Shown: one piece after another, positions 1 to 13,587 of the stretch | Layout: each line of letters begins with the position of its first letter | How positions within the stretch are numbered: the stretch's first letter is position 1 | NCBI RefSeq assembly: GCF_040939455.1 | Contig: NC_134136.1 | Coordinates: 74,972,001-75,036,000, forward strand | DNA from: Microcebus murinus | Lineage: Eukaryota; Chordata; Mammalia; Primates; Cheirogaleidae | DNA length: 64,000 nt | Direction of reading: 5' to 3' | The notes under the pieces: model-generated | What the model was told of the DNA's origin: nothing | Database searches by the model: none | Seen by the model: the letters and a program-made list of their open reading frames with translations, nothing else | Translations under genes and position numbers: made by a program

Positions 1-3000
1 CTCCACATCCACACCAGCATATATTGTTTGGAAACTTTTTGATAAAGGGCATTCTCACTGGAGTTAAGTGATATCTCATTGTGGTTTTGATTTGCATTCC
101 CTTGATGATTACAAATGTTGAGCATTTTCTCATGTTTGTTAGCCATTCTTTTGTCTTCTTTAGAAAAGTTTCTGTTGAAGTCCTTTGCCGAGTTTAAACA
201 GAGTTATGTGATTTTTTCTTGCTTATTTTCATGAGTTCTAAGTATATTCTAGTTATGAGCCCCTTATCGGATGCATAGAATGCAAAAATTTTCTCCCATT
301 CTGTAGGTTTTCTGTTTTTAATTTCATGACTATTTCTTTGGTTGTGCAGAAGCTTTTTAGTTTTATCATTTCCCATTTATTTATTTTTGTTGCTGCTGTG
401 ATTGCTTTTGGGGACTTCCTCATAAACTCTTTGCCTAGGCCAATGTCTAGGATAGTGTTTCCAACATTTCCCTCTAGAATTCTAATGGTTTTATACTTTA
501 GGTATAAGTCTGTTATCCAGCGTGAGTTAATTTTTTTAAGAGTTTAGAGGTGTGGGTCCGGCTTTAGGCTTCTACAAGTGGCTATCCAGTTTTCCCAGCA
601 CCATTTATTGAAAAGGGATTCTTATTCCTACCGTATGTTTTTGTCTGCTTTGTCAAAGATTGCATGGCTATATGAGGATGGTTTTATATCAGGATTCTCA
701 GATCTGTTCCACTGGTCAATATTCCTAATTTTGTGGCAATACCATATTGATTTAATTACTGCACCTTTGTAGTATAGTTTGATATCTGGCATATAAATAC
801 CTCCCATTTTGTTTTTGTTGCCTAGAATTGCTTTTGATCTTCGGGGTCTTCTTTGGTTCCATACAAAGCGTAAATTATTTCTTGTATATCTGTGAAGAAC
901 TCTGATGGGATTTTAATAGGTATTTCATTGAATCTGTAGATCAGTTTGACTAGTATAGACATTTTCATGATGTTGAGTCTGCCGATCCACGAGCATGGAA
1001 TGGATTTCCATCTGTTTACATCCTCTGCTATTTCCTTCCTCAGTGTTTCATAGTTCTCCCTGTAGAGGTCTTTTACCTCCTTGGTTAAGTATATTCCTAG
1101 GTACTTTAATTTCTTTGTTGCTATTGTGAAGGAAATTGAGTCTTTGATTTGGTTCTCAATTTGATTGTTGTTGGTGTATATGAATGCCTCTGATATCTGT
1201 GTATGGATTTTGTATCCTGAGACATTACTAAATTCATTTATCAGTTCCAGGAGTTTCTTGGTTGAATCTTTGCAGTGTTCTAAATATAATATCATATCAT
1301 CAGAAAACAGTGAAAGTTTGATCCCTTCTGCCCCTATTTGGATACCTTTAATTCCACTTTCCTGTCTGATTGCTGTAGCCAGAACTTCCAGCACTATGTT
1401 GAATAGAAGTGGAGAAAGTGGGCGGCCTTGTCTGGTTCCAGTTCTAAGTGGGAATTATTTCAATTTTTCCCCATTCATTATGATGTTGGCTATGGGTCTG
1501 TCTTATATGGCTTGTATCATTTTTAGGTATGTTCCTTCTATGCCTATTTTATTAAGTGTTTGTATCATGAAAGGGTGTTGAATTTTGTCAAAAGCTTTTT
1601 CTGCATCTATTGAAAGAATCATGTGGTCTTTCTTTTCCTTCTGTTTATGTGGTGAATTGCATTTATTGATTTACGTATGTTGAACCATTCCTGCATCCCT
1701 GGGATGAAGCTCACTTGGTCGTGATGGATTATTTTTTTGATAAGCGTCTGGATTCGGTTAGCTAAGATTTTGTTGAAAATTTTTACATCTATATTCATTA
1801 GGGATATTGGTCTGTAGTTTTCTTTTTTTGCTGCATCCTTTCCTGTTTTTTGTATCAGAGTAATATTAGCTTCATAAAAGGTGTCAGGGAGTTTTCCGTT
1901 CTTCTCGATATTGTGAAATAGTTTTTTCAAGATAGGTACTATTTCTTCTTTGTAAGTATGGTAAAATTCGGGTGTGAAACCATCTGGACTGGGACTTTTC
2001 TTTTTAGTGAGATTTTTAATTGCTGTTTCTATTTCAGCTCTTGAGATTACTCTGTTCGGGAAATCTATTTCTTCCTTGTTGAGCCTAGGGAGGCTGTGTA
2101 TTTCTAGAAATTTGTCCATTTCCTCCACATTGTCCAGTTTGTATGCATAAAGATTTTTGTAATATTCATAAATTATATCTTGTATCTCATGGGGATCAGT
2201 TGTGATTTCTCCTGTTTCGTTGCTGATGGAGCTTATTGGTGATTTCTCTTTTCTGCTTTTTGTTAGCTTAGCCAATGGCTTGTCAATTTTGTTTATTTTT
2301 TCAAAGAACCAACTTTTTGATTTATTGATCTCCTGAATAGCTTCGCTTTTTTTTCAATTTTGTTTAGTTCTGATTTGATCTTGTTCATTTCACTTTTTCT
2401 GCCTGGTTTGGGGTTGGTCTGCTCTTCTTTTACGAGCTCTTTGAGTAATTTCATTAGGTTGTCTATTTGTGATATTTTTTACTTTTGGTTATAGGCATTT
2501 ATGGAGATAAACTTTCCTCACATTACTGCTTTAGCTGTGTCCCAGAGGATTTGATACCTTGTCTCTCCATTGTCATTATCTTCATGGAACTTTTTAATTT
2601 CCATTTTGATTTCTTCATTTATGGAGTAATTATTTAGTAGGAGGTTGTTTAATTTGAACATTTTCTGTAGAAATGTGAGTTTCTGTTAGGGTTGATTATT
2701 ATTTTTATTCCTCTGTGCTCTGAGAAGATACATGGTATGATTTCTATTTTTTTAAATTTCTTGAGGTTTAATTTGTGTCGTAGGATATGATCAGTCTTAG
2801 AGAATGTCCCATGAGCTGATGAGCAGAACGTATATTCAATGGATTTTGGGTAAAATGTCCTGTAAATGTCAGTCAGACCCAACTGTTCTAGAGTTTTGTT
2901 TAAGTCCATTATTTCTGTATTAAATTCATGTTTGGAGGATCTGTCTTGTGCCATCAGGGGGGTGTTAAAATCTCCGCTGATTATGGAGTTGCTATTAATC

Positions 3001-3448
3001 CATTTCCTTAGATCCAGTAATGTTTGCTTTATGAAACTGGGTGCACCTAAGTTGGGTACACATATATTTAAAATTGTTATCTCTTCTTGTTGAACTGTGC
3101 CCTTCACCACTATATAGTGACCCTCTTTGTCTTTCACTACTTTTGTTGCTTGAAAAACTAAATCGTCTCCAATTAGAACTGCCACACAAGCCTTCTTTTG
3201 GCTTTCCTTGCTTGGAATACTAATCTCCACCCTTTTATTTTTAGTCTATATGCATCCTTGCAGCTTAGATGTGCTTCCTGAAGACAGCAGATAGTTGGCC
3301 TGTATTTTCTTATCCATTCTGCCAGCGTATGTCTCTTGAGTGAAGGGTTTGAGCCATTCAAATTTATTGAGAGAACTGATAGGTAAGATACATTACTGTT
3401 CATTCTGTTGAGTTGGATGTTGTTGCTTTGATCTCTTTCTTGAGCCAT
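1..3448 (-). pseudogene. L1-A ORF2 pseudogene (endonuclease-reverse transcriptase), 3' truncated by window
   Basis: ORF2 encodes the endonuclease and reverse transcriptase that carry out target-primed insertion. The start is the ATG at 3448 (MAQERDQSNN), the same place as in L1-B (9715) and L1-E (50135). Open pieces in order are 3448-3173 and 3230-2649 (AP-endonuclease-like domain, shifted frames), 2275-1619 (start of RT, with the [10 protein letters not shown] motif), 1394-822 (RT core) and 376-194 (C-terminal domain). The RT metal-binding box reads FSDD near 1300, where sister copies read FADD. Several frameshifts and stops separate the pieces. Non-functional. Confidence 0.93.
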
Positions 3449-3487
3449 TATAATATCTGTCCTTTAATCTCTGGGTTTTGGTTGTTT

Positions 3488-4488
3488 TTATATTTGTGAG
3501 TTTATATTATGCTGTTCCGTGCATAACACTCTTTTGAGTAATTCATGTGGGGCTGGTATTGTCTTGGTGAATTCTCTGAGACTTTGTTTATCTGACAATA
3601 TCTTTATTTCTATTTCATATATGAAGCTTAGTTTTGCAGGGAATAAGAATCTAGACTTGGCATTGTTTTGTTTCAGAAGAATCAGAATCGGCCCCAGTCT
3701 CTCCTTGCTTGTATATTATAAGTAAAAAAATCTGGTATTATTCAAATTGGCTTTCCCTTGTATGTTACTTGCTTCTTTCGTCTTACACCCCTTAGAAGGG
3801 CCTCTTTAGTTGATATTTTGGTCAGTCTGATGACTGCATGTCGTGACATCTTCCTGTTTGCATTGAATCTCCCAGGGGTCTTCTGAGCTTCTTGAACTTG
3901 TATATCAAGATTTTGAGACAGGCTTGGGAAATTTTCCTCTATTATATCTTCAAATAGCTTGTCCAACCCGTGAGTGTTGTCTTCTTCCCCTTCTGGCAAC
4001 ACTATGACCCTCACATTAGGTTTCTTCACATAATCCCACATCTCTTGTAGGCTTTGCTCTTTTCTCTTGTTTCTCTGCTCTATTTCTGTGACTGATTTAT
4101 TTAATTGGAGGATGTTATCCTCAATCTCTGAGATTATTTCTTCTGTTTGATCTACCCTGTTCTTGAGATTTTCCACTGTATTTTGTAGTTCCCTGAATTG
4201 ATTCTTTATTTCCAGAAGTTCAGTTATTTTCTTCATTGTGTGGATTTCTTTAGTGAACTTTTCTTCCAGGTTTTGGAGACTTTTTGTGGTTTCTTTGTGT
4301 TGGTTATTGAGTTATTCTTGCAGGTCGGTGAGTGTTCTTATGATCCACATATGAAATTCCTCTTCTGTCATTTTGGTTGCCTGATTTGGGTTGGTGTCTG
4401 TTTCTAGGGGGCTGGTGCTCCTCTTTAGGGTTGTGTTTTCTGTTTGGTTCTTCATATTTCCTGAATTCCTTTGCTGATTTCTTCCCAT
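3488..4488 (-). pseudogene. L1-A ORF1 pseudogene (RNA-binding chaperone)
   Basis: ORF1 makes the RNA-binding protein that coats L1 RNA. The start is the ATG at 4488 (MGRNQQ-type start shared by the sister copies) and the end is the TAA at 3490-3488. About 333 codons, near the 338 of human ORF1p. The open stretch 4236-3742 contains the coiled coil (ELQNTVENLKNRVDQTEE) followed by the RRM-like region (NVRVIVLPEGEEDN). Stops and frameshifts at both ends break the frame. ORF2 starts 40 bp downstream. Confidence 0.9.
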
Positions 4489-6012
4489 GTTGATCAGTTG
4501 TTGTTTCTTTTCTTTAGGGTTCAGTTTGGATATTCACATGCCTTGTCTAGTTTCTGAGCTGGTAGATGGTGTCTGTGGGTGAGATTTGACCACTCCCTGT
4601 ACAATGAGTCAATAGGTGCCGTGAAAGGGTGTGCAGGATGTCCTCCCTGTCAATAGGTAGTGCTTGCTCGGATGGACAGGCTATGGTATTGTTTTAGTGT
4701 CCTGTTATCAGCTCTTGTTCCTGTAGAGAGGCATTCTTAGTGTCTCAGGTGGTCCGTTGGGCCCTAGGACTTCCAGGTGTGTCCTTTTCTCCCCCTCAAT
4801 GAGGGCTGGTCTAGAAGAGTGTCTGGGCAGAGCTGGGTTGGGTAAGCCTGCCCTCAGGCACCACCAATGTCATTAGGAGGGGTCAAAGTTCTGTTCTCTG
4901 CTTCAAGGAAAAGCTGTCAGGGAGGGGCTGGAATGGCCCTACTCAGACAGATAGTTATGTGTGGGGTAGGGTGTCTGAGACCTGCAGTCTGGAGCAGGCC
5001 TCTCTTCTTTCCACCCTCCCCAACTCCACAGCTACTCCTGGGCCTCTGCCAGCAATCCAGACCACACGCTACCAGGCCTCCCTGGACTGTGATGCCAGCA
5101 GAGAGGTTCTCTGCACAGGAACGCCACCTGGGCTGGGCTCACAACCTCTCTTTGGGAGGATGGTTGCCCTCTAGGCTGCTGATCTGCCCCTGAAGGCACA
5201 CACACCTCAGTAGGCTATTCACATATATCCCTTCTGTGTCCTGGGCAATGCGAGACCTCGGTGCATGGGATCTGATCTGCAGGTCTGACCTCTGGGCCCC
5301 AGAGTTCAAACTATATCCCCACCAGGGAGAGGATTTCCGGTCCCAATTCACCCACAGGGAGCCCAAGTTGGGTCTATGTTACTCAGCCTCTGAGTATGCA
5401 CCGTTCTCCTGGGAACACCATGCCAGCAGCCCCTGGGAGTGCTGGTGGGTCGGGAGCTCACAATCTGAGTTCCCCTTAGTCAGCTGTAGTGTCCCAAAAG
5501 AGAAGGTCCCGTTCCCTGGAGGTGCCTTCAGCTGGTGACTATATTGTCTTTCTGGGCAGCCGTGGGTAGGGTCGGCGGAGTGAAGAATCAGGCAATATGG
5601 TGCCTGCTGCAAGGCTCGGGTCTGTGCACATGGAGGTGCCTGGAGGGATTTGGGAGCCTGGTGCCATGTCTGCTACTGGCTTACTGCTCACTTCGGTGGC
5701 TGTCTCTGGGCTGGTGTCCGCAGGTCTCTCCACCTGCGTGGGTGCCCACCACCAGTCCGAGATTCAGGGGAGGGGAAACTTGACCGAGTCACCTACCCTT
5801 CCCGCTGCTTTCCGGGCTGCTCCGGTGGTGTCAGCTTCCAGTTTTCCTCCGCAACCTCCTCCCATAGAGTCTCTCGTGGTCTCAGGTACCCCTCCTTCCA
5901 ACCCTTGTCCACTGTATGCTCATCTTCTTGCTTCTTTTTTCTAATTTCTGCTAGAATCTGTCTTTTCTGCAGAGACACTCTGTCTGACGGTGTTTCTCGT
6001 CCGCCATCTTGA
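4489..6012 (-). promoter_or_regulatory. L1-A 5' UTR / internal promoter
   Basis: About 1.5 kb of GC-rich sequence between the 5' end and ORF1, alignable by eye with 51169-52549, 53593-55130 and 62395-63819. The YY1-type motif AAGATGGCGG sits at the extreme 5' end. The plus (antisense) strand keeps long open frames at 4867-5193, 5236-5538 and 5650-6012 that have counterparts in the other copies (see findings). Confidence 0.8.
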
Positions 6013-7602
6013 TTCCTGTTCCTGTTCCAGAATTTTTTTTAAAAAATTACTTGTTGGTTTCTAAACTTGGAAAGCATTTTATCTTTCCCTGTCATCTATG
6101 ATATACCACCTATATCCTGCTTCAAGGAAGGATTTGTTGTTCCAGCTGCTGGGAATTCTATCAATGGACATCCCTCATCTAGCAACACCCTCAACAATTT
6201 CTTCAGCTGCAGGGAACTACATTGCCCAAGGTCATATCCCTTCCCAGGAGGCAACTGACATCTAATAACCAATGCAGGAGTATAAATACCTGGACATCTT
6301 GGCGCAAGATGGGACAATTCACAACTCTGAAAGCTCACTCCAGTTTCAGAGCTCCTTATGTATCTTCTTAGATCTGTATCACAACTGTACTTTCACCTAT
6401 GACAGTTCTTGCTTCTTTCTCTTCCCAAGGGTACTCCTTAATAAATACCTTGCACACTATATCCCAACTCAAATCTTGCTTCCCAGGAAACCCAACCTCT
6501 GACACCATCACACTGGCTCTTCCTTTGGGATAGCCTGATCCTCTACCTAACCTCATGGTGAATATTTAATGATCATTTAAGAATCAAACCAAGCATAACT
6601 TCTCCTATGAAACCATCCTTGAACTTTCTCCTCAGCACTACCCCCACCAGTGGAGTTCATAATCACATTACCCTTCTTTTGTGCTGCCATTAAGTTTTGT
6701 AGAGATTCTGTCAATACACTCATCAAAGAGATTCATATTATTCATTCACCTGCCTGTATCTCTTAGACCTTGTATTTCTTAATGTAAGGATTTATATCTT
6801 TTCTACCTTTATATCCCCAACATCTAACATAGTCACTGTCCCGTGATAGGGGAACAATTAATATTCACACAATTACAAATTTCACTGGAGAATTGGGTAA
6901 AGGCATTTTAGGTAGAATGGATAACATAAAAGAGCACCAAGTCATGATAGTGTACTGTGTGTTTACATTTCAATTAACATTCATTAATTCAACAAATATT
7001 TTTGCCAACCTACTTTGAGACAATCACCATATTTTGTACAAGGACACAGAGATAAACAGGACATGAAAGTCTTAGCCCTTACAATTTATTAAAGACAGGC
7101 ATTTGATAAGTAACTCAAATAATTTTGAGTGCTAAGAAGGAGAAGTGCAGGGCATTATGAGATTATACAGCAGATGGTCTTATCTGGCCCAGAGGTTTTA
7201 AAATAAGGCTTGAAAGAATAATTAATTTTTAAGCTGAGACCTTTATAGTAAGTATCAGTTAGCTAAGTGAAGTAGGGAGGGTAAGAATGATTCAAGAAGA
7301 TGAAATAGCATGATCCAGATCCTGAGATGGCAAAGATAATGACATGATCAAAGATAGGAAAGATGACTAGAGAGAAATGCCAAGAACTCTCACTAGAAAC
7401 TCATTTTAGAGTCAGACTACTGAAAAATGTTAATTAATGGTAACATAATAGAATTTCATTTGGTAGAAATCTGTCCTTGTTAAAAAATAATTTAGTTAAA
7501 TATCAACGTGATTAGCTGTTGTGTTGATGATAAATTAGAAGGAAGAGAGCCAAGAGGCAGAAAGACTACTTAGAATTCCATTTATTCATTTATTTATATT
7601 TT
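6013..7602. other. Intervening sequence with LTR-like and L2-like stretches
   Basis: No gene seen. About 6052-6505 looks like a degraded LTR: CCAAT near 6268, a TATA-like GTATAAATACC near 6280-6290, and AATAAATA near 6440, in plausible order and spacing; no family recognised. About 6985-7215 (ATTCAACAAATATTT, then a GGACACAGAGATAAACAGGACA-like stretch) resembles the 3' part of ancient L2-type elements. The rest is unremarkable AT-rich DNA. Confidence 0.4.
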
Positions 7603-8668
7603 CAAAAATATATTTAGTGGAAAGAGGCTGCGAGCAACTAAAGGTAGACAGAGACACGAAGCAGAGAGCCAACCACCACATTGGCCTGGTATATCTGTCC
7701 GTGGTGGTTCTAAGACTTTTACGGCCAGAGTCACCTCCAGGAAATGGGACCTTCCATTTTTGGACCCTACAGCTGACTAAGGAAACTCAGACTGTGAGCT
7801 CCCTACCCACCAGCCCTCCCAGGTGCTACTGGCACGGTGTTCCCAGGAGAAGGGTGCCGACTCAGAGGCTGAGAGACATAGACCCAGCTTGGGCTCCCTG
7901 TGGGTGAATTGGGACCAGAACTCCTCTCCCTGGTGGGGATACAGTTTGAACTCTGGGACCCAGAGGTAGGACCTGCAGAGAAGATCCCGTGCACCAAGGT
8001 CTAGCATTGCCCAGGGCACAGAAGGGATATACATAAACAGCCTACTGAGGTGTGTGTGCCTTCAGGGGCAGATCAGCCTCTGAGAGGGCAACTCTCCTCC
8101 CAAAAGGAGGACATATGCCCAACACAGGTAGCGTTTCTGCACAGGGAACCTTCCCACCGGTATCACAGTCCAGGGAGGCCTGGTGGCATGTGATCTGGCC
8201 TGCTGGCAGAGGACCAGGAGTAGCTGGGGAGTTGGGGAGGATGGAAGGAAGCCAGGCCGGATCCAGACTGGAGGTCTCAGACGGTCCCACCCACACAAGC
8301 AAACTTTCTGGCTGAGCCGGGCCATTCCAGCCTCTCCCTGACAGCTTTTCCTGGAAGCAGAGACCCAAAATTTGACCCCTGCTAACAGCATTGTTGGTGT
8401 CTGAGGGCAGGTTTACCCAACCCAGCTCTTCCCAGAACAAGAGCTGATAACAGGACACAAAAACAACAGCATAGCCTGTTCCTGCATGCAAGTGCCATCT
8501 ACTGACAGGGATGGCATCCTGTACAGCATTTTCATGGCACCCATTGACTCATTATACAGGGAGTGGTCGACTCTCACCCACAGACACCACTTAATGGCTC
8601 AGAAACTAAACAAGGCGTGTGAATACACAAACAAAAACCTAAAGGAAAGAAAAAAACAACTGATCGAC

Positions 8669-9675
8669 ATGGGAAGAAATCAGCAATGGAACTACGGAAA
8701 TATGAAGAACGAAATGGAAAACCCACCCCCAAAGAGGAGCACCAGCCCCCTAGAAACGCACACCAACCCAAATCAGGCAACCAAAATGACAGAAGAGGAA
8801 TTTCATATGTGGATCATAAGAACACTCACCAACCTGCAACAACAACTCAATAACCAACGCAAAGAAACCACAAAAAGCCTCCAGGACCTAAAAGAAAAGT
8901 TCAATAAATAAATAGACACAATGAAGAAAAGTTTAACCAAACTCCTGGAAATGAAGAATCAATTCAGGGAACTACAAAATACAGTGGAAAGTCTCAAGAA
9001 CAGGGTAGATCAAACAGAAGAAAGAATCTCAGAGCATGAAGATAGCACCTTACAACTAAATAAAACCGTTACAGAGATAGAGCAGAGAAACAAGAGAAAA
9101 AAGAGCAAAGCCTACAAGAGGTGTGGGATTATGTGAAGAAACCTAATGTGAAGGTCATAGGGTTACAAAAAGGGGAAGAAGACAACACTCACTGGTTGGA
9201 CAAGGTATTTGAAGATATAATAGAGGAAAATGTCCCAGGCCTTACTCAAAATCTCGATATACAAGTTCAAGAAGCTCAGAGGACCCCTGGGAGATTCAAT
9301 GCAAACAGGAAGACGTCACGACATGCAGTCATCAGACTGACCAAAATATCAACTAAAGAGGTCCTTCTAAAAGCTGTTAGATGAAAGAAGGAAGTCACAT
9401 ACAAGGCAACGCCAATTCAAATAACACCAGACTTCTCTAATGAGACTTTACAAGCAAGTAGAGACTGGAGCCCCATTATCACTCTTCTGAAACAAAACAA
9501 TGCTCAACCTACAATCTTATTCCCTGCAAAACTAAGCTTCATATATGAAGGATAAATTAAGACATTCTCAGACAAGCAAAGGCTCAGAGAATTCACCAAG
9601 ACAAGACCAGCCCTACAAGAAGTACTCAAAACAATGTTATGCACGGAACACCATAATAAAAACTCACGAATATAA
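8669..9675 (+). pseudogene. L1-B ORF1 pseudogene
   Basis: Start is the ATG at 8669 (MGRNQQWNYGNMKN), chosen because L1-G and L1-E start at the same aligned codon. An upstream open stretch from 8486 is 5' UTR. A stop at 8909-8911 interrupts the N-terminal part; the coiled coil resumes at 8921 (LLEMKNQFRELQNTVESLKN) and the RRM-like part at 9121-9384. Another stop follows ('KAVR' then TGA). The C-terminal part is recognisable up to the TAA at 9673-9675. The spacer to ORF2 is 39 bp. Non-functional. Confidence 0.9.
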
Positions 9676-9714
9676 AAACAACCAAAACCCAAAGATTGAA
9701 GGCCATATAATACA

Positions 9715-12700
9715 ATGGCTCAAGAGAGAAATCAAAGCAACAATATCCAACCCAAGAAAATGAACAGTAATCTACCTTACCTATCAGTTCTCTCAATAAA
9801 TGTGAATGGCTTAAACTCTCCACTCAAGAGACATAGGCTGGCTGAATGGATAAGAAAATACAGGCCAAGTATATGCTGTCTTCAGGAAACACATCTAACC
9901 TGCAAGGATGCATATAGACTAAAAGTAAAGGGGTGGACATCAGTATTCCAGACAAGTGGAAGCCAAAAGAAGGCTGGCGTTGCAGTTCTAATTTCAGACG
10001 TTTTAGTTTTTAAACCAACAAAAGTAGGGAAAGACAAAGAGGGTCATTATATAATGGTGAAGGGCACACTTCAACAAGAAGAGATAACAATTTTAAATAT
10101 ATATGCACTCAACTTGGGTGCACCCAGTTTCATAAATCAAACCTTACTGGATCCAAGAAAATGGATTAATAGCAACTCCATAATCACCGGAGATTTCAAC
10201 ACCCCACCGACGGCAAAAGACAGATCCTCCAAACTGAAAATTAATAAAGGAATAATGAACTTAAAAAAAAAACCAGGAACAATTGGGTCTGACTGATATC
10301 TACAGGAAGTTCTACCCAGAATCCACTGAATATACCTTCTTCTCATCAGCTCACGGGACATTCTCTAAGATTGACCCTATCGAAGGGAACAAAGTAAATC
10401 TCAAGAAATTTAAAAAAATAGAAATCATACCATGTACCTTCTCAGATCATAGTTGAATAAAACTAGAAATCATCCCTAACAGAAACTCACATTTTTACAC
10501 AAAAATGTGGAAATTAAACAACCTTCTACTAAATGATTACTTCATAAATGAAGAAATCAAGATGGAAATAAAAAAAATTCTATGAAGAAAATGACAATGG
10601 AGAGAGAATTTATAAAATCCTCTGGGACACAGCTAAAACCGTTCTGAGAGGAAAGTTTATCTCCATAAATGCCTATAACCAAAAGATATAATGATCACAA
10701 ATAGACAATCTAACGAAAGAACTGAAAGAGTTGCAAAAAGAAGAACAGACCAAACTTAAACACAGCAGCAGAAGTGAAATCAACAAGATTTAATCAGATC
10801 TAAATGAAATTGAAAAAATGGAAGCTATTCAGGAGATTAATAAAACAAAAAGTTGGTTCTTTGAAAAAAGAAACAAAATTGACACACCATTGGCTAAGCT
10901 AATGAAAAGCAGAAAAGAGAAATCTCTAGTAAGCTTCATCAGGAACAAAAAAGGAGATATCACAACTCATCCAAAGAGATACAAGATATAATTTATGAAT
11001 ATTACAAAAATATTTATGCACACAAACTGGACAATGTGGAGGAAATGGACAAATTTCTAGAAACAAAACAGCCTCCCTAAGCTCAACCAGGAAGAAATAT
11101 ATCCCCTGAACAGACCAATATCAACAGCTGAAATAGAAACAGCAATTAAAAATCTCCCTAAAAAGAAAATTCCCGGTCCAGATGGTTTCACATCCAAGTT
11201 TTACCACACTTACAAAGAAGTACTAGTACCTATCTTGCAGAAACTATTCCACAACATTGAGAAGAATGGAAACCTCCCCGACACCTTTTGTGAAGCGAAT
11301 ATTACTCTGATACCAAAACCAGGAAAGAATCCAACAAAAAAAGAAAACTACAGACCAATATCCCTAATGAATATAGATGCAAATATTTTCAACAAAATCT
11401 TAGCTAACCGAATTCAGACGCTTATCAAAAAAATAATCCATCACGACCAAGTGGGCTTCATCTCAGGGATGCAGGGATGGTTCATCATATGTAAATCTAT
11501 AAATGCAATTGATCACATAAACAGAAGGATAAACAAAGACCACATGATTCTTTCAATAGATGCAGAAAAAGCTTTTGACAAAATTCAACACCCTTTCATG
11601 ATACCAACACTTAAGAAAATAGGCATGGAAGGGATATACCTAAAAATGATACAAGCAATATAAGACAGACCCATAGCCAACATCATACTGAATGGGGAAA
11701 AATTGAAATCATTCCCACTTAGCACTAGAACCAGATAAGGCTGCCCACTATCTCCACCTCTGTTCAACATAGTGCTGGAAGTCTTGTCTACAGCAATCAG
11801 ACAGGAAAGTGGAATTAAAGGTATCCAAATAGGGGCAGAAGAGATCAAACTTTCCCTGTTTGCTGATGATATGATATTATATCTAGAAAACCCCAAAGAT
11901 TCAACCAAGCAACTCCTGGAACTGATCAATGAATTTAGTAAAGTCTCAGGATACAAAATCAATACACAGAAATCAGAGGCATTCATATACGCCAACAACA
12001 ATCTAATTGAGAACCAAATCAAAGACTCAATTCCCTTCACAATAGCAACAAAGAAATTAAAGTACCTAGGAATATACTTAACCAAGGACGTAAAAGACCT
12101 CTACAGGGAGAACTATGAAACACTGAGGAAGGAAATAGCAGAGCATGTAAACAGATGGAAATCCATACCTTGCTTGTGGATCGGCAGACTCAACATCATC
12201 AAAATGTCTATACTACCCAAACTGATCTACAGATTCAGTGCAATACCTATTAAAATCCGATCAGCATTCTTCACAGATAAAGAAAAAAATAATTTTATGC
12301 TTCGTATGGAACCAAAGAAGACCCCCAATATCAAAATCAATTCTAGGCAACAATAACAAAATGGGAGGCATTATATGTCAGATATCAAACTATACTACAA
12401 AGCTGTAGTAATTAAATCAATCTGGTATTGGCAGAAAATAGGAATATTGACCAGTGGAACAGATGTGAGAATCCTGATATAAACCATCCTCATATAGCCA
12501 TCTAATCTTTGACAAAGTAGAGAAAAACATACGCTGGGGAAAAGAATCCCTTTTCAATAAATGGTGCTGGGAAAACTGGATAGGCACCTGTCCAAGGCTA
12601 AAACAGGACCCACACTTATCACCTCTCACAAAAATCAACTCACGCTGGATAACAGACTTAAACCTAAGATATGAAACTATTAGAATTCTAGAGGAAAAAT

Positions 12701-13587
12701 TTGGAAACACTCTCCTAGACATGGGCCTAGGCAAAGAGTTTATGAATAAGTCCCCAAAGGCAGTCACAGCAGCAACAAAAATAAATAAATGGGACATGAT
12801 CAAACTACAAATCTTCTGCACAGCCAAAGAAATAGTCATGAAAGTAAACAGACAACCTACAGAATGGGAGAAAATTTTTGCATCCTATGCATCTGATAAG
12901 GGACTGATAACTAGAATATACTTAGAACTCTTGAAAATCAGGAATTAAAAAATCAAATAACCCTATTAAAAAGTGGGCAAAGGACTTGAATAGAAACTTT
13001 TCTAAAGAAGACAGAAGAATGGCCAACAAACATATGAAAAAAATGCTCAACATCTCTAATCATCAGGGAAATGCAAATCAAAACCACAATGAAATATCAC
13101 TTAACTCCAGTGAGAATGGCCTTTATCAAATAGTCTCCGAACTATAAATGCTGACGTGGATGTGGAGAGAGAGGAACACTATTACATGTTGGTGGGACTG
13201 CAAACTAGTTCAATCTCTGTGGAAAGGAATATGGAGATACCTTAAAGCGATACAAGTGAATCTACCATTTAATCCAGCAATCCCATTTCTGGGCATCTAC
13301 CCAAAAGATCCAATGACGCTCTACAAAAAAGACACCTGCACTCGAATGTTTATAGCACCAGAATTCATAATTGCAAGGCTGTGGAAACAGCCCAAGTGCC
13401 CATCAATCCAATAATGGATTAATAAAATGTGGTATATGTATATGGAGTACTATTCAGCTCTAAGAAACAACGGTATATATCACATCTTATATTTTCCTGG
13501 TTAGAGCTGGAACCCATACTATTAAGTGAAATTTCCCAAGAATGGAAAAATAAGCATCCCATATACTCACCAGCAATTTGGTATTAA
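9715..13587 (+). pseudogene. L1-B ORF2 pseudogene
   Basis: Starts at the ATG at 9715 (MAQERNQSNN) and ends at the TAA at 13585-13587 after the conserved tail; about 1,290 codons, similar to the 1,275 of human ORF2p. The endonuclease domain is open for 193 codons (9715-10296) with SINVNGLNSPLKRHRLAEW and the catalytic-region motif IITGDFNT. RT pieces at 11235-11663 and 11772-12356 carry the FADD box near 11858-11870. A C-terminal zinc-knuckle region survives at 13148-13414. Many stops and frameshifts. Confidence 0.92.

Larger units (their letters stand above)
1..6012 (-). mobile_element. L1-A: LINE-1 with full 5' end, 3' end beyond window
   Basis: Minus-strand non-LTR retrotransposon. Read on the minus strand the order is 5' UTR (6012-4489), ORF1 (4488-3488), a short inter-ORF spacer, then ORF2 from 3448 running off the left edge. 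The 5' end carries the AAGATGGCGG motif (plus strand 6001-6010), the position where primate L1s bind YY1. The last bases before the flank differ from the other copies here, so the 5' boundary is good to about 10 bp. The 3' UTR, poly(A) and 3' duplication are not in the window. Both ORFs are broken, so the copy is dead. It shares 5' UTR and ORF sequence with L1-B, L1-C, L1-E, L1-F and L1-G. Confidence 0.95.
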
